A stretch of 37,899 nt of DNA from CAYZHV01 sp046541355 (GCA_046541355.1 JBKHDM010000022.1:1-37899), one strand, 5' to 3'; positions 1-8,570 are shown, counted from the first letter of the stretch. Program-made: numbers and translations. The notes: generated from the letters alone by a model not told the origin.

Positions 1-89
1 ATCGGGCATGCAGCCTGGCAGTACGCCGGGGACTCGCCCATGCAGTTCTCGACGAGATCGCGCATTTTCTGCACAACCGTATCGTTCAT
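1..89 (-). CDS. N-terminus of an iron-sulfur oxidoreductase-like protein (partial)
   Basis: Only the first 29 codons are inside the window. The ATG at 89 follows an AAGGAG ribosome-binding site about 7 nt upstream. The peptide begins MNDTVVQKMRDL and then carries cysteines in the order C16, C24, C28, ending ..YCQAACP. A cysteine-rich start of this kind is typical of the N-terminal Fe-S region of GltD-like NAD(P)H-dependent oxidoreductases and related ferredoxin or hydrogenase subunits. The exact family cannot be decided from 29 residues. The gene has its own strong promoter at 154-182 and a leader of about 58 nt. Confidence 0.5.
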   Translation of the reverse strand, partial: MNDTVVQKMRDLVENCMGESPAYCQAACP

Positions 90-153
90 TCGGAAACTCC
101 TTCCGTCTGGGATCTGCGAGACCAGATAATTCTTGATTTAATTTGTAAGACTG

Positions 154-182
154 ATTCTACATTACCCGGGAAAATCTGTCAA
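154..182 (-). promoter_or_regulatory. Sigma-70 promoter of the partial Fe-S gene
   Basis: On the minus strand TTGACA (182-177) is separated by 17 nt from TAGAAT (159-154). This is almost the full housekeeping consensus. It points toward the start codon at 89 and predicts a leader of about 58 nt. Confidence 0.8.
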
Positions 183-186
183 CAAT

Positions 187-208
187 TATCGATAAAAAAA
201 TATTGATA
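187..208. promoter_or_regulatory. A/T-rich paired 8-mers upstream of the -35 box
   Basis: TATCGATA (187-194), six A residues, then TATTGATA (201-208) lie just upstream of the -35 hexamer of the preceding promoter. The position suits an UP element or an operator. The repeat is visible; the role is inferred. Confidence 0.35.
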
Positions 209-274
209 CGTATCTGCTGCCGGCTCCCCAGTCGAAATACCGGAAGTGTGATGAGCAGGCAAACTGCCGAGGCA

Positions 275-315
275 TAAAAAAAGCCGGGCCACCAAAAAAG
301 GTGATCCGGCTTTTT
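275..315 (-). terminator. Rho-independent terminator after tRNA-fMet
   Basis: Read on the minus strand, GCCGG..CACC pairs with GGTG..CCGGC around a T6 loop and is followed by a run of seven T. It begins a few nt after the 3' end of the tRNA. The mirror-image A/T tracts may let it act in both directions. Confidence 0.8.
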
Positions 316-318
316 CAT

Positions 319-391
<73 letters not shown>

Positions 392-404
392 CTGTGTGAG
401 GGTG

Positions 405-433
405 AATGTAGCGATTGGTGTGGTTTCTGTCAA
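405..433 (-). promoter_or_regulatory. Sigma-70 promoter of tRNA-fMet
   Basis: On the minus strand TTGACA (433-428) is followed by a 17-nt spacer and TACATT (410-405), ending 13 nt before the mature tRNA 5' end at 391. Confidence 0.8.
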
Positions 434-478
434 GGCCCCACGGTACGGTCGCCTGGTTCTATCGCTGCCAGGCTCCCG

Positions 479-1558
479 CTACCGGGAGGAGGCGGCTCGC
501 TCCGGGGTGAGAGCGGCGTCGAGGAGGCTTATCAGTTGCTCCATGATCTCTACCGGGCCGAGGGTGATCCGGAGCATCGTCGGCAGGCCGAAGGAGTGGA
601 GCGCCCGGACGGTAATCCCTCCGTCAGCGAGCTTCCGGTATATCGGCTCCGCGTCCCGCCCGAGATCGACACAGAGAAAGTTCGCCTGGGTCTCAAAGTA
701 GGGGAGTCCCCGCGTACCGAGAGCCCCCTCCATGAAGGCGAGGGAGGCGCGGTTGAGCTCGAGAGACGCTGCGCGGTGCTCCTCGTCGCTAAGAGCTGCA
801 ACTGCTGCGGCCTGGCCTGGGCTGTTGGCGTTAAAGGGCTGCCGCGCTCTTCCAAGCCGTTCGATGAGCTCCTCCCTGCCGAAACCGTAGCCTACTCTGA
901 GGCCGGCGATACCGTAGATCTTTGAAAAGGTTCGCAGGACCAGGATATTGTCGAACCGGTCGAGGAGCTTCTCGCTCCGCGGAAAATCCGGCGCAACCGC
1001 GTAGTCGGCGTACGCCTCGTCGATAATGACCAGACAGTCCGCTGGAACCGCCTTTAGAAACGAGTCGAGGGTATCCGCGGAGAGATAGGTTCCTGTCGGA
1101 TTGTTCGGGTTACAGAGGAAGACGATCTTCGTCTGCTCTCCTATCTTATCGAGGAGCGCCTCGGGGTCGAACCGCCCGTCCCGCATCGGGGCGCGGCGGC
1201 AGCTGCCACCGTAGAGCGTTGTGGCAAAGGCGTACTGGCTGAAGGTGTGCTCGGCGGTGACCGTCTCATCCCCCGGCTCGATCACCGCGGCCGCCGCGAG
1301 GGTGAGGACCTCGTCCGAACCGTTACCGATTATGATCTGCTCCGGAGTGAGCCGGTGCCTCTGGGCGACAGCGTGCCTGAGCTCCGTCGCCCCGCCGTCG
1401 GGGTAGAAGTGAAGTGTCTCGAGGCTTTTTCGGGCCGCCTCTACCGCCTTCGGAGAGGGGCCGAGGGGATTCTCATTGGAGGAGAGTTTGATCGCCCCGG
1501 CGCGTTTCTTGCCGGGGACGTAGGGTTCCATATTGTCGAGGGCCGCTCGATACCGCAT
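479..1558 (-). CDS. hisC: Histidinol-phosphate aminotransferase
   Basis: A 359-aa class-II PLP aminotransferase that exchanges imidazole-acetol phosphate and glutamate for histidinol phosphate and 2-oxoglutarate in histidine biosynthesis. The N-terminus MRYRAALDNMEPYVPGK is the usual HisC opening, followed by SSNENPLGPSP. Further on are CNPNNPTGT, IIDEAYADY and the PLP-lysine segment RTFSKIYGIAGLRVGYG (Lys near residue 213). The frame stays open upstream, but a longer version would run into the divergent gene, so ATG 1558 is preferred. No Shine-Dalgarno precedes it. Instead a -10 box, TATATT, ends 6 nt before the ATG, which suggests a leaderless transcript. No other his gene is adjacent. HisC paralogues can act on other aromatic substrates, so specificity is by family only. 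Confidence 0.92.
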   Translation of the reverse strand: MRYRAALDNMEPYVPGKKRAGAIKLSSNENPLGPSPKAVEAARKSLETLHFYPDGGATELRHAVAQRHRLTPEQIIIGNGSDEVLTLAAAAVIEPGDETVTAEHTFSQYAFATTLYGGSCRRAPMRDGRFDPEALLDKIGEQTKIVFLCNPNNPTGTYLSADTLDSFLKAVPADCLVIIDEAYADYAVAPDFPRSEKLLDRFDNILVLRTFSKIYGIAGLRVGYGFGREELIERLGRARQPFNANSPGQAAAVAALSDEEHRAASLELNRASLAFMEGALGTRGLPYFETQANFLCVDLGRDAEPIYRKLADGGITVRALHSFGLPTMLRITLGPVEIMEQLISLLDAALTPERAASSR

Positions 1559-1564
1559 AGGGCC

Positions 1565-1594
1565 AATATAGAAACAGCCGGCTCCGTTGCACAA
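1565..1594 (-). promoter_or_regulatory. Promoter of hisC, apparently leaderless
   Basis: On the minus strand TTGTGC (1594-1589), an 18-nt spacer and TATATT (1570-1565) are followed by only 6 nt (GGCCCT) before the ATG. The -35 shares bases with the -35 of the divergent promoter at 1587-1615, so the two promoters overlap back to back. Confidence 0.55.
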
Positions 1595-1615
1595 GCGGTT
1601 TCGCCATAGTAGAGT
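1587..1615 (+). promoter_or_regulatory. Promoter of the YgjV/GNAT-like gene, apparently leaderless
   Basis: TTGCAC (1587-1592), a 17-nt spacer and TAGAGT (1610-1615) are followed by 6 nt and ATG 1622. No Shine-Dalgarno is present. Confidence 0.45.
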
Positions 1616-1621
1616 TGCCCG

Positions 1622-2341
1622 ATGATCGTCGAGCTGATTGGCTACTTCGCATCGTTCATGGTGGCGGTCTCCTTGCTGATGGTATCCTTTGTCAAACTGC
1701 GGCTCCTCAACCTTATCGGATCCGCTGCCTTTGTCACCTACGGGGTCCTGATCAGCTCGATACCAATTGTAGCGGCCAACCTCTTTATCGCCCTTATCAA
1801 CATCTACCACCTGACCCGGATACTCCGCTCCGATGTCTCAGGCTTCGATTACGTTCCGGTGGATTGGAGAAAGCGGGGTCAGCTCGAGGAGTTCGTACAG
1901 CGCTACCTCCCGGATATCGTCAAACACTACCCCGACTTTTCGATGCAGCAACTCGATGACGCCTTTGAGAGGGGAGGGGTCTACCTGGCGGTAAAGGACC
2001 TGAGAGTCGAAGGCTTCGCTTTCTGGCTGCCTGTCCCTCGTCCCGAGGAGCTCTCAGACCCGGAGATGAGCGCGATCTTCGACTATGTCCACGGGGCGCT
2101 CTACCCGGACCGGTCGGTCTACGTCCCGGTGGACTACGTCACGCGACGGTATCGGGACCTCGGGCTTCACAAACGGCTTCACAAACGCCTCACCAAGGAA
2201 CTGGCAAGGGAGATCCAGTTTGTCCTCGCCATAAGCCACGAGGGGCATCGAAACCACGACTCTTTCCTCAACAGCAGCGGCCACAAGCTGCAGAAGAGCT
2301 TTAAACGGCGCAAGCTCTACGTAAAGAGCCTCGCCCCCTGA
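1622..2341 (+). CDS. YgjV-like membrane protein with C-terminal GNAT-like domain
   Basis: 239 aa. Residues 1 to about 68 are strongly hydrophobic with two or three membrane-spanning stretches, resembling YgjV-type inner-membrane proteins. The rest (about 75-239) is soluble, with an alternating pattern and a segment RRYRDLGLHKRLHKR followed by FVLAISHEGHRN that resembles the acetyl-CoA-binding part of GNAT acetyltransferases. LHKRLHKR comes from a short 12-bp duplication. The gene is divergent from hisC with 63 bp between start codons, and converges on the DUF3783-like gene 24 bp downstream. The substrate cannot be predicted; the two-domain reading is moderately supported. Confidence 0.6.
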   Translation: MIVELIGYFASFMVAVSLLMVSFVKLRLLNLIGSAAFVTYGVLISSIPIVAANLFIALINIYHLTRILRSDVSGFDYVPVDWRKRGQLEEFVQRYLPDIVKHYPDFSMQQLDDAFERGGVYLAVKDLRVEGFAFWLPVPRPEELSDPEMSAIFDYVHGALYPDRSVYVPVDYVTRRYRDLGLHKRLHKRLTKELAREIQFVLAISHEGHRNHDSFLNSSGHKLQKSFKRRKLYVKSLAP

Positions 2342-2365
2342 GACTGTTGTCGTCCTCGGGCTTGT

Positions 2366-2638
2366 TTAGTTCCCCTCTGTTTCCTGCTTCTGCCTCGCCG
2401 ACTCCCTCTGCTCCTGGGTGGGAGGGTTCTTCTTGAGGTACTCATGGTCCTCACTCATATCCTCGATCAGATCCCGGAGCTTCATCTCCACGGAGGTCTT
2501 GGTGGTCATGGCGAACATAATATCCCCGGGGTCCGGCATCGCCCGCTTGACTGTCTTGAGAATCGTATCTATCTCCTCAGGGGAGAAACCGTTCATTATT
2601 ATCACTCGTTGTGGCAGCCCTTCTGGTTGATGCTTCAT
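2366..2638 (-). CDS. Small DUF3783-like protein
   Basis: 90 aa, soluble and charged. ATG 2638 is chosen because GAAAGGAAG lies just upstream. A longer version starting 18 nt earlier has no comparable site. The core, RVIIMNGFSPEEIDTILKTV followed by a helical, Lys/Glu-rich half ending in PPTQEQRESARQKQETEGN, resembles the DUF3783 family. No catalytic motif is visible and no function is assigned. It is transcribed away from clpB; the 120-bp gap between them holds the clpB promoter. Confidence 0.65.
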   Translation of the reverse strand: MKHQPEGLPQRVIIMNGFSPEEIDTILKTVKRAMPDPGDIMFAMTTKTSVEMKLRDLIEDMSEDHEYLKKNPPTQEQRESARQKQETEGN

Positions 2639-2669
2639 GGTTCTTCCTTTCGACAAAAGCTACTACAAT

Positions 2670-2698
2670 TTGCTTGGAGGGGAAACGATGACTATATT
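2670..2698 (+). promoter_or_regulatory. Sigma-70 promoter of clpB
   Basis: TTGCTT (2670-2675), a 17-nt spacer and TATATT (2693-2698) precede clpB by about 64 nt. The leader carries a clear AAGGAG at 2748-2753. No CIRCE inverted repeat is seen between the promoter and the gene. Confidence 0.6.
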
Positions 2699-2761
2699 TG
2701 CCATGTCTCCAGGTCACCAGACAATCCATCTCGGACTACAACCAACTAAGGAGTCGCGCAG

Positions 2762-5374
2762 ATGAACTCAGATCGTCTCACTACAAAAGCGCAGGAAGCG
2801 ATACAGGAAGCAACAACCCTCGCACACCAGCAGGACCACAGCACCCTCGACAGCGATCATCTTCTCCTCGCCCTGATGCGTCAGGACAACGGTGTCGTTC
2901 CTGCCCTGTTCACTAAACTCGAGCTGCCCATCGCCCGGATCGAGCAGCAGCTCAACAACGCCCTCGGTACTAAGCCCAAGATCTACGGAGAGGGCGCTCA
3001 GCTCCAGATGGCGCCTCAGCTCTCCCGGCTGCTTGCAAAGGCGGAGGGGGAGGCGAGACGCCTCGGGGACGAGTATGTGAGTACCGAGCACCTGCTGCTC
3101 GGCCTGCTCGATACCGACAGCGAGGCCGGCCGGCTGCTCAAGGGTGTCGGCCTCACCAAGGGGCGGGTCGAAGGAGCCCTGAAGGAGATACGGGGCGGGC
3201 AGAAGGTAACCGATCAGGACCCGGAGAATCGCTACCGGGTCCTCGAAAAGTACTGCAAGGACCTGACTGCTCTCGCCCGGCAGGAAAAGCTCGACCCGGT
3301 GATCGGGCGGGATGAGGAGATTCGGCGGGTCATGCAGGTGCTCTCTCGACGGACCAAGAACAACCCGGTGCTCATCGGTGAGCCGGGAGTGGGGAAGACG
3401 GCTATCGCCGAGGGGCTCGCCCGGAGGATCGTATCCGGGGACGTCCCGGACTCCCTGAAAGAAAAAAAGATCCTCTCCCTCGACCTCGGAAGTCTCCTCG
3501 CGGGTACCAAGTTCCGCGGCGAGTTCGAGGAGCGTCTCAAGGCTGTGATTCATGAGATATCCACCAGCGAGGGGCAGATCATTCTCTTCATCGATGAGCT
3601 CCACACCCTTGTGGGCGCCGGCGCTGCGGAGGGTGCGATGGACGCCTCCAATCTCCTCAAGCCCGCCCTTGCCAGAGGTGAGCTCCGGGCGATCGGTGCT
3701 ACGACCCTCGACGAGTATCGAAAGCACATAGAAAAAGACGCCGCCCTCGAGCGTCGCTTTCAGACGGTCTTTACCAACGAGCCGTCTGTGGAGAACACGA
3801 TCTCCATTCTCCGGGGCCTCCAGGAGCGCTACGAGGTGCACCACGGAGTGCGCATCAAGGACGAGGCGCTCATCGCCGCGGCTACATTGAGCGATCGCTA
3901 CATCACCAGCCGTTTTCTCCCGGACAAGGCGATCGACCTGGTGGACGAGGCTGCGAGCCGGCTCAAGATGGAGATCGAAAGCCAGCCGACGGAGCTCGAC
4001 CAGCTCCAGCGACGGATTCTTCAACTCACGATCGAGCGCCAGGCGGTGGAGAAGGAGAAGGACCCGGCGAGCAGGGAGCGCCTCGAGGTGATCAAGAAGG
4101 AGCTTGCCGACCTCGAGAGTGACCGGGACGCAATGCAGGCGCGCTGGCAGCGGGAGAAGGAGTTCATCGAGGAGATGCGCCGTCTTCAGCAGGAGATCGA
4201 AAACCTGTCGATCGAGGAGAAGCAGTACGAGCGGGAGGGCAACTACTCCAAGGCGGCGGAGATCAAGCATGGTCGGCTTCCCGAGGCGGAGACGAAGCTC
4301 AAGGAGCTTTCAAACCGCCTCTCGGAGATACAGGAGGACTCCCGACTCCTCCGGGAGGAGGTCTCGGAGGAGGATATCGCCAGGGTGGTGAGCACCTGGA
4401 CGGGAATACCGGTCTCCAAGATGCTGGCCAGTGAGCGGAGCAAACTCCTGGAACTCGAGGAGATCCTCGGCCGGAGGGTTATAGGGCAGAGACGAGCCAT
4501 CGAGGCGGTCAGCGACGCGATCAGGCGGAACAAGAGCGGAATCGCCGACATCAACCGGCCCACCGGGACCTTCCTCTTTATCGGGCCCACAGGTGTGGGT
4601 AAAACGGAGACCGCCAAGACGATTGCGGAGTTCCTCTTTGACGACGAGCACGCTCTCACCCGGATCGACATGAGCGAGTACATGGAGAAACACACCGTCA
4701 GCCGCCTCATCGGTGCGCCTCCCGGCTACGTCGGCTACGAGCAGGGGGGGCAGCTCACCGAGGTTGTCCGACGACGCCCCTACTCGGTGATCCTCTTCGA
4801 CGAGATCGAGAAGGCGCACCCCGACGTTTTCAACGTCCTCCTCCAACTCCTTGACGAGGGGCGACTCACCGACGGCCAGGGGCGACTGGTTGATTTTCGC
4901 AACACAATCGTTATCCTGACCAGTAACCTCGGCAGCGACCTCATTCTCAACGCCGGGGAGATCTCCGAGGTGGAGGGTCAGGTTCGGGAGCTTTTGCACA
5001 GGACGTTCAAACCGGAGTTCCTCAATCGCCTCGACGAGATCATCATGTACGAGCGTCTCGGCAAGGAGGAGCTCACGAGGATTGTGGACCTCGAGCTCCG
5101 GCGGGTAGAGGCGCGCCTCGCCGAGAGCAGGATCAAGCTCCTTGTCACGGATACGGCGAAGAAGCTGCTCGCTGAGGCGGGTTTCGACCCAGCCTTCGGC
5201 GCACGGCCGCTCAAGCGGGCGATTCAGACCCACCTTCAGAATCCCCTGGCAAAGCACCTCATCCGGGGCGATTACGGCGACGGCGCTACGATCAAGGTGG
5301 ACGCGGATTCCCAGGCGCTGAGTTTTACGGAGGTGGACGGTGGCGAAACTGTGGGAGAAGGGGTATCAGCTTAA
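2762..5374 (+). CDS. clpB: ATP-dependent disaggregase ClpB
   Basis: An 870-aa Hsp100 chaperone that extracts polypeptides from aggregates together with DnaK. Order: Clp N domain (about 1-145), AAA+ 1 with Walker A GEPGVGKTA near residue 205, a long coiled-coil middle domain (about 400-530) which distinguishes ClpB from ClpA/ClpC, then AAA+ 2 with Walker A GPTGVGKTE near 607 and the sensor region GARPLKRAIQ near the C-terminus. Length is normal for the family (about 860). ATG 2762 has TAAGGAG 8 nt upstream. The last 35 nt overlap the start of argH in another frame, so the two are probably translationally coupled, an unusual partnership. Confidence 0.97.
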   Translation: MNSDRLTTKAQEAIQEATTLAHQQDHSTLDSDHLLLALMRQDNGVVPALFTKLELPIARIEQQLNNALGTKPKIYGEGAQLQMAPQLSRLLAKAEGEARRLGDEYVSTEHLLLGLLDTDSEAGRLLKGVGLTKGRVEGALKEIRGGQKVTDQDPENRYRVLEKYCKDLTALARQEKLDPVIGRDEEIRRVMQVLSRRTKNNPVLIGEPGVGKTAIAEGLARRIVSGDVPDSLKEKKILSLDLGSLLAGTKFRGEFEERLKAVIHEISTSEGQIILFIDELHTLVGAGAAEGAMDASNLLKPALARGELRAIGATTLDEYRKHIEKDAALERRFQTVFTNEPSVENTISILRGLQERYEVHHGVRIKDEALIAAATLSDRYITSRFLPDKAIDLVDEAASRLKMEIESQPTELDQLQRRILQLTIERQAVEKEKDPASRERLEVIKKELADLESDRDAMQARWQREKEFIEEMRRLQQEIENLSIEEKQYEREGNYSKAAEIKHGRLPEAETKLKELSNRLSEIQEDSRLLREEVSEEDIARVVSTWTGIPVSKMLASERSKLLELEEILGRRVIGQRRAIEAVSDAIRRNKSGIADINRPTGTFLFIGPTGVGKTETAKTIAEFLFDDEHALTRIDMSEYMEKHTVSRLIGAPPGYVGYEQGGQLTEVVRRRPYSVILFDEIEKAHPDVFNVLLQLLDEGRLTDGQGRLVDFRNTIVILTSNLGSDLILNAGEISEVEGQVRELLHRTFKPEFLNRLDEIIMYERLGKEELTRIVDLELRRVEARLAESRIKLLVTDTAKKLLAEAGFDPAFGARPLKRAIQTHLQNPLAKHLIRGDYGDGATIKVDADSQALSFTEVDGGETVGEGVSA

Positions 5375-6758
5375 CGAGCTGATCGAGCGATTTACCGTAG
5401 GCCGGGACTACCTCCTTGACCGGGAGCTGGTCTACGCAGACTGTCTCGCCGGCGCAGCTCACGCCCGGATGCTCGCCTCGGCGGGTCTGATCGAAGCGCA
5501 GGAGGCGGCGGCTCTCACCTCCGGCCTCGCCGGGATAGCCGCCGCCGCCCGGAACGGGGAGTTCACTGTCCGCCGGGAGGACGAGGACTGCCACACCGCC
5601 CTGGAGGTCGCCCTCACCGAGGGTCTCGGTGAGGTGGGAAAGAAGATCCACACCGGGCGCAGCCGCAACGACCAGGTGCTCGCGGCGCTGCGGCTCTACG
5701 CGAAGGAGGGGCTCCACCTTCTTCAGGCGGCCCTGCAGCACCTCACGGCGGTCCTTCTGCGCCGGGCTGAGGAAGAAAAGGCGACGCCGATGCCCGGTCG
5801 CACCCATCTTCAGATCGCCATGCCCTCCACCGTCGGGCTCTACCTCGCCGCCCTTGCCGAGGAGTCCCTCGACAATCTCGAGCTCCTCGAGGCGGTCTAC
5901 CGGCAGATCGACCGGAACCCCCTCGGCTCGGCGGCGAGCTACGGCACGCCCCTTCCCCTCGACCGGGAGATGACCGCGACTCTTCTCGGTTTTGAGGAGG
6001 TTCACAACAACGTGCTCGCAACCCAGCACGCCCGGGGGCGGAGCGAGGGCATAATTCTCGGCGTCTGTGAGCAGATCGGTCTGACCCTCTCCCGCTACGC
6101 CTCGGACCTCATTATCCTCTCCCTTCCCGAAGTCGGCTACTTTGCCCTTCCGCAGCAGCTGTGCTCCGGCTCGAGCATCATGCCCCAGAAGCGAAACCCC
6201 GACGGCCTCGAGCTGATCCGGGGCAAGGCCGCCTCCCTCTCCGGTCGAGCCCAGAGTGTCCGGGGGGTTATGCACGCCCTGCCGGCGGGCTACAATCGTG
6301 ACCTCCAGGAGACCAAGGAGCCGCTGATGCGCGGGTTGCGGGAGGCGATCGACATGGTTCTTGTCATGGCGGTTACCATGGAACAGCTCGAAGTAAACCG
6401 GGACCGCCTCGAGGGAGCGCTCTCGGCGGAGCTTTTTGCCACCGACGCGGCCTACGACCGGGTGCGGGGTGGGATGAGTTTTCGCGACGCCTACAGGGCG
6501 GTTGCCGCATCGGTCGAAGCGGTGGAGGTTCCCGCCTTTGAGAACGCCCTGGCGCAGCGGACCTCGACCGGGGCGCCGGGAAACCTCAATCTCCGCCGGC
6601 CCCTCGAGCGGCTGGGCGCCGCGAGAGCGCGCCTGAGCGAACGGTTCCGGCGGCTTCGGCAGGCCGCCGAAACGCTCCTGCCCGAGTCCCTTCCCCTCTA
6701 TCCCCTTACCGCTGAAGACGACGCACTGCTGAGTAGAGAATCATCGCAATCAGGGTGA
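5340..6758 (+). CDS. argH: Argininosuccinate lyase
   Basis: 472 aa. It splits argininosuccinate into arginine and fumarate in the last step of arginine synthesis; cytosolic homotetramer. Family motifs are HTGRSRNDQV near residue 105 and the fumarase/aspartase signature GSSIMPQKRNPDG near 277, which carries the catalytic serine loop. The GTG start at 5340 lies inside the 3' end of clpB and has GGAGG about 7 nt upstream. The 3' end runs 53 bp into the 3' end of the convergent permease gene. No argG is adjacent. Confidence 0.96.
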   Translation: MAKLWEKGYQLNELIERFTVGRDYLLDRELVYADCLAGAAHARMLASAGLIEAQEAAALTSGLAGIAAAARNGEFTVRREDEDCHTALEVALTEGLGEVGKKIHTGRSRNDQVLAALRLYAKEGLHLLQAALQHLTAVLLRRAEEEKATPMPGRTHLQIAMPSTVGLYLAALAEESLDNLELLEAVYRQIDRNPLGSAASYGTPLPLDREMTATLLGFEEVHNNVLATQHARGRSEGIILGVCEQIGLTLSRYASDLIILSLPEVGYFALPQQLCSGSSIMPQKRNPDGLELIRGKAASLSGRAQSVRGVMHALPAGYNRDLQETKEPLMRGLREAIDMVLVMAVTMEQLEVNRDRLEGALSAELFATDAAYDRVRGGMSFRDAYRAVAASVEAVEVPAFENALAQRTSTGAPGNLNLRRPLERLGAARARLSERFRRLRQAAETLLPESLPLYPLTAEDDALLSRESSQSG

Positions 6759-7548
6759 GCAGGTAGGGGAGGGAGAGAAGCAGGGTGTTCGGTATCTCGA
6801 GGGTGCCCTGGGCGTTATTGGCGAGACTCTCGGTGAGGGTTATGAGCAGCCCGGCGAGGAGCACCCCCAGGGGCTTGCGGTAGCCGAGAAATATCGTCAC
6901 CAGAGCGATCCATCCACGGCCGGCGGAGATATTGGGAAGATAGACCCCGAGGCGGAGGGCGAGCGCTCCTCCGGCCATGCCGGCGCCAACCCCGGAGATC
7001 CAGAGGGCGTAACGGCGGTACCGGTCCACCGACAGGCCCCGCTCTGCGAGCAGCCCGGGGGCGGAGCCGGCGGTTCGAAGGCGCAGGCCGAAGGGCGTCT
7101 GGTAGAGGGTGAGGTGAGCGAGGGCGACGAGAGCGAGGGCGAGATAGAGCAGGGCGGTCTGACCCCCGAGCAGACCCGGCGCGAGGCGGGGCAGGGGAGT
7201 GACGTTCTCCAGGCGCAGTACCCCTTTGACGCCGAACAGGGCGGAGGAGGCGAAGGGGATCACTCCTGCGGCAAGGAGGTTTACCCCGAGGCCGGTGAGA
7301 AAGATGTTTGCCCTCAGGCGGATCGCCGACAAGGTAACAATGAGGGCGAGAGCAACGCCCGCAGAAGCTGCCGCCACGATGGCGAGGAGGTAGCTCCCCG
7401 ACAGGTGGAGGGTGACAATGCTCGCAAAGGCGCCGGCGAGGATCATCCCCTCGAGTCCGATATTGAGTACCCCCGCCAGAGCGCTGAACAGCCCCCCGAG
7501 ACCCGCGAGCACCACCGGTGTGAGGACGTGGAGAGCCTGGCTGATCAC
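6706..7548 (-). CDS. Nucleoside-type ABC transporter permease, second subunit
   Basis: 280 aa, almost entirely hydrophobic with about eight membrane-spanning stretches. The conserved opening region GLGGLFSALAGVLNIGLEGMILAGAF and the late loop GRGWIALVTIFLGYRKPLG place it in the branched-chain-amino-acid/ribose-type permease family, in the subgroup used by BMP-dependent purine-nucleoside importers (such as the Treponema Pnr system). It is the last gene of the minus-strand transporter operon. Its start overlaps the stop of the upstream permease by 4 nt (ATGA), and its end overlaps the 3' end of convergent argH by 53 bp. Substrate is inferred from family and neighbours. Confidence 0.88.
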   Translation of the reverse strand: MISQALHVLTPVVLAGLGGLFSALAGVLNIGLEGMILAGAFASIVTLHLSGSYLLAIVAAASAGVALALIVTLSAIRLRANIFLTGLGVNLLAAGVIPFASSALFGVKGVLRLENVTPLPRLAPGLLGGQTALLYLALALVALAHLTLYQTPFGLRLRTAGSAPGLLAERGLSVDRYRRYALWISGVGAGMAGGALALRLGVYLPNISAGRGWIALVTIFLGYRKPLGVLLAGLLITLTESLANNAQGTLEIPNTLLLSLPYLLTLIAMILYSAVRRLQR

Positions 7549-8570
7549 CCGTGCCCCCTTGCGCTCCGCAACACGTGGAGACCGACCTCGGCGGTGACGA
7601 GAAAGAAGATCACCGCCTGCACTACCATTCCGAGCTCAAAGGTAAATGTTGTCTCGAACATCGCCGAACGGGCGCCGGCGTCGAGATAGGCGAAGATCAG
7701 CGCTCCCGGGATGATCAACAGCGGCTGGGTCCGCCCGATGAGGGCGACAGCTATGCCGTTCCAGCCGAGGGAGCCTGAGAAGCCGGAGATACTCGCGTGG
7801 TACGTGCCGAGCACCAGAAGCGCCCCGGCGAGGCCGTGGAAGGCGCCGGAGAGCGCCATCGCCGTGGTGGTGTACGCACCGACCCTGACGCCGCCGTACC
7901 GGGCAAAGCTCCGGTTGAGGCCGTTCATCCTCAGCTCGTAGCCGAAGAGGGTGCGGTAGATGAGCAGATGGAGCGTCACCGCCGCGAGGAGTGAGACCAG
8001 GGCGGTGAGATTGAGGTGTGACGGCGGCATGAGATAGGGCAGATGAAACTGCCCGGCGATCTCCCGGGTTGCAAGCAGGCTCCGCTCGGTATTCCGCAAC
8101 GGGCCGACGATGAGGTAGTCGACAATCGGAATGAGGCCGGAGGAGAGGAGAAAGGAGGTTATCAGCTCGTCGGTATCCCAACTCGCCTTTAAAAGACCGC
8201 TGAGCCCGGCGATGAGTGCGCCCGTTCCCGCTCCAACAACGCAGGCGTAGAGTATCCCAACCACGCCACCGAGGTCGGGCAGCGCGAGGAGGGCGACGGT
8301 AGTGACCAGGGCGGAGGTGTACAGCTGTCCCTCCCCGCCGAGATTGAAGGTCCCGCCGCGAAAGGCGACGGTTACCCCGAGGGCGGTGAGGACGAGGAGG
8401 GACGCGACGTTGAGCATGTTTCCGGCGGCGTAGGTCTGGGAAAGGGGGGAGATAAAGAACGCCCGGAGCGCCTCTGCGGGCTCGGGACTCGCGAGGGCGA
8501 GCATCCCGACGGCGAGGATGATAGCGGTAACCAGGGCGAGGGCGCTCGCCCTCCAGTTAACCCTCGTCAT
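7545..8570 (-). CDS. Nucleoside-type ABC transporter permease, first subunit
   Basis: 341 aa integral membrane protein of the same permease family as its downstream partner. Landmarks are the first transmembrane helix near residues 10-30, the loop FRGGTFNLGGEGQLYTSAL near 70-88 that corresponds to NIGLEGM in the partner, and GFSGSLGWNGIAVALIGR in the C-terminal third. The gene starts inside the end of the ATPase gene (14-nt overlap) and ends in a 4-nt overlap with the second permease, so the three are surely cotranscribed. The pair forms the membrane channel of the importer. Confidence 0.88.
   Translation of the reverse strand: MTRVNWRASALALVTAIILAVGMLALASPEPAEALRAFFISPLSQTYAAGNMLNVASLLVLTALGVTVAFRGGTFNLGGEGQLYTSALVTTVALLALPDLGGVVGILYACVVGAGTGALIAGLSGLLKASWDTDELITSFLLSSGLIPIVDYLIVGPLRNTERSLLATREIAGQFHLPYLMPPSHLNLTALVSLLAAVTLHLLIYRTLFGYELRMNGLNRSFARYGGVRVGAYTTTAMALSGAFHGLAGALLVLGTYHASISGFSGSLGWNGIAVALIGRTQPLLIIPGALIFAYLDAGARSAMFETTFTFELGMVVQAVIFFLVTAEVGLHVLRSARGHG

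Noticed and set aside
479..1810. Extended N-terminus of HisC up to 1810
   Set aside because: It would overlap most of the first 190 nt of the divergent membrane protein gene and lacks similarity to HisC; the standard start is at 1558.
2768..4270. Long minus-strand open frame (500 codons) opposite clpB
   Set aside because: Leu/Glu/Arg-rich shadow of the clpB coding frame in high-GC DNA; no family motif and no ribosome-binding site; clpB is certain.
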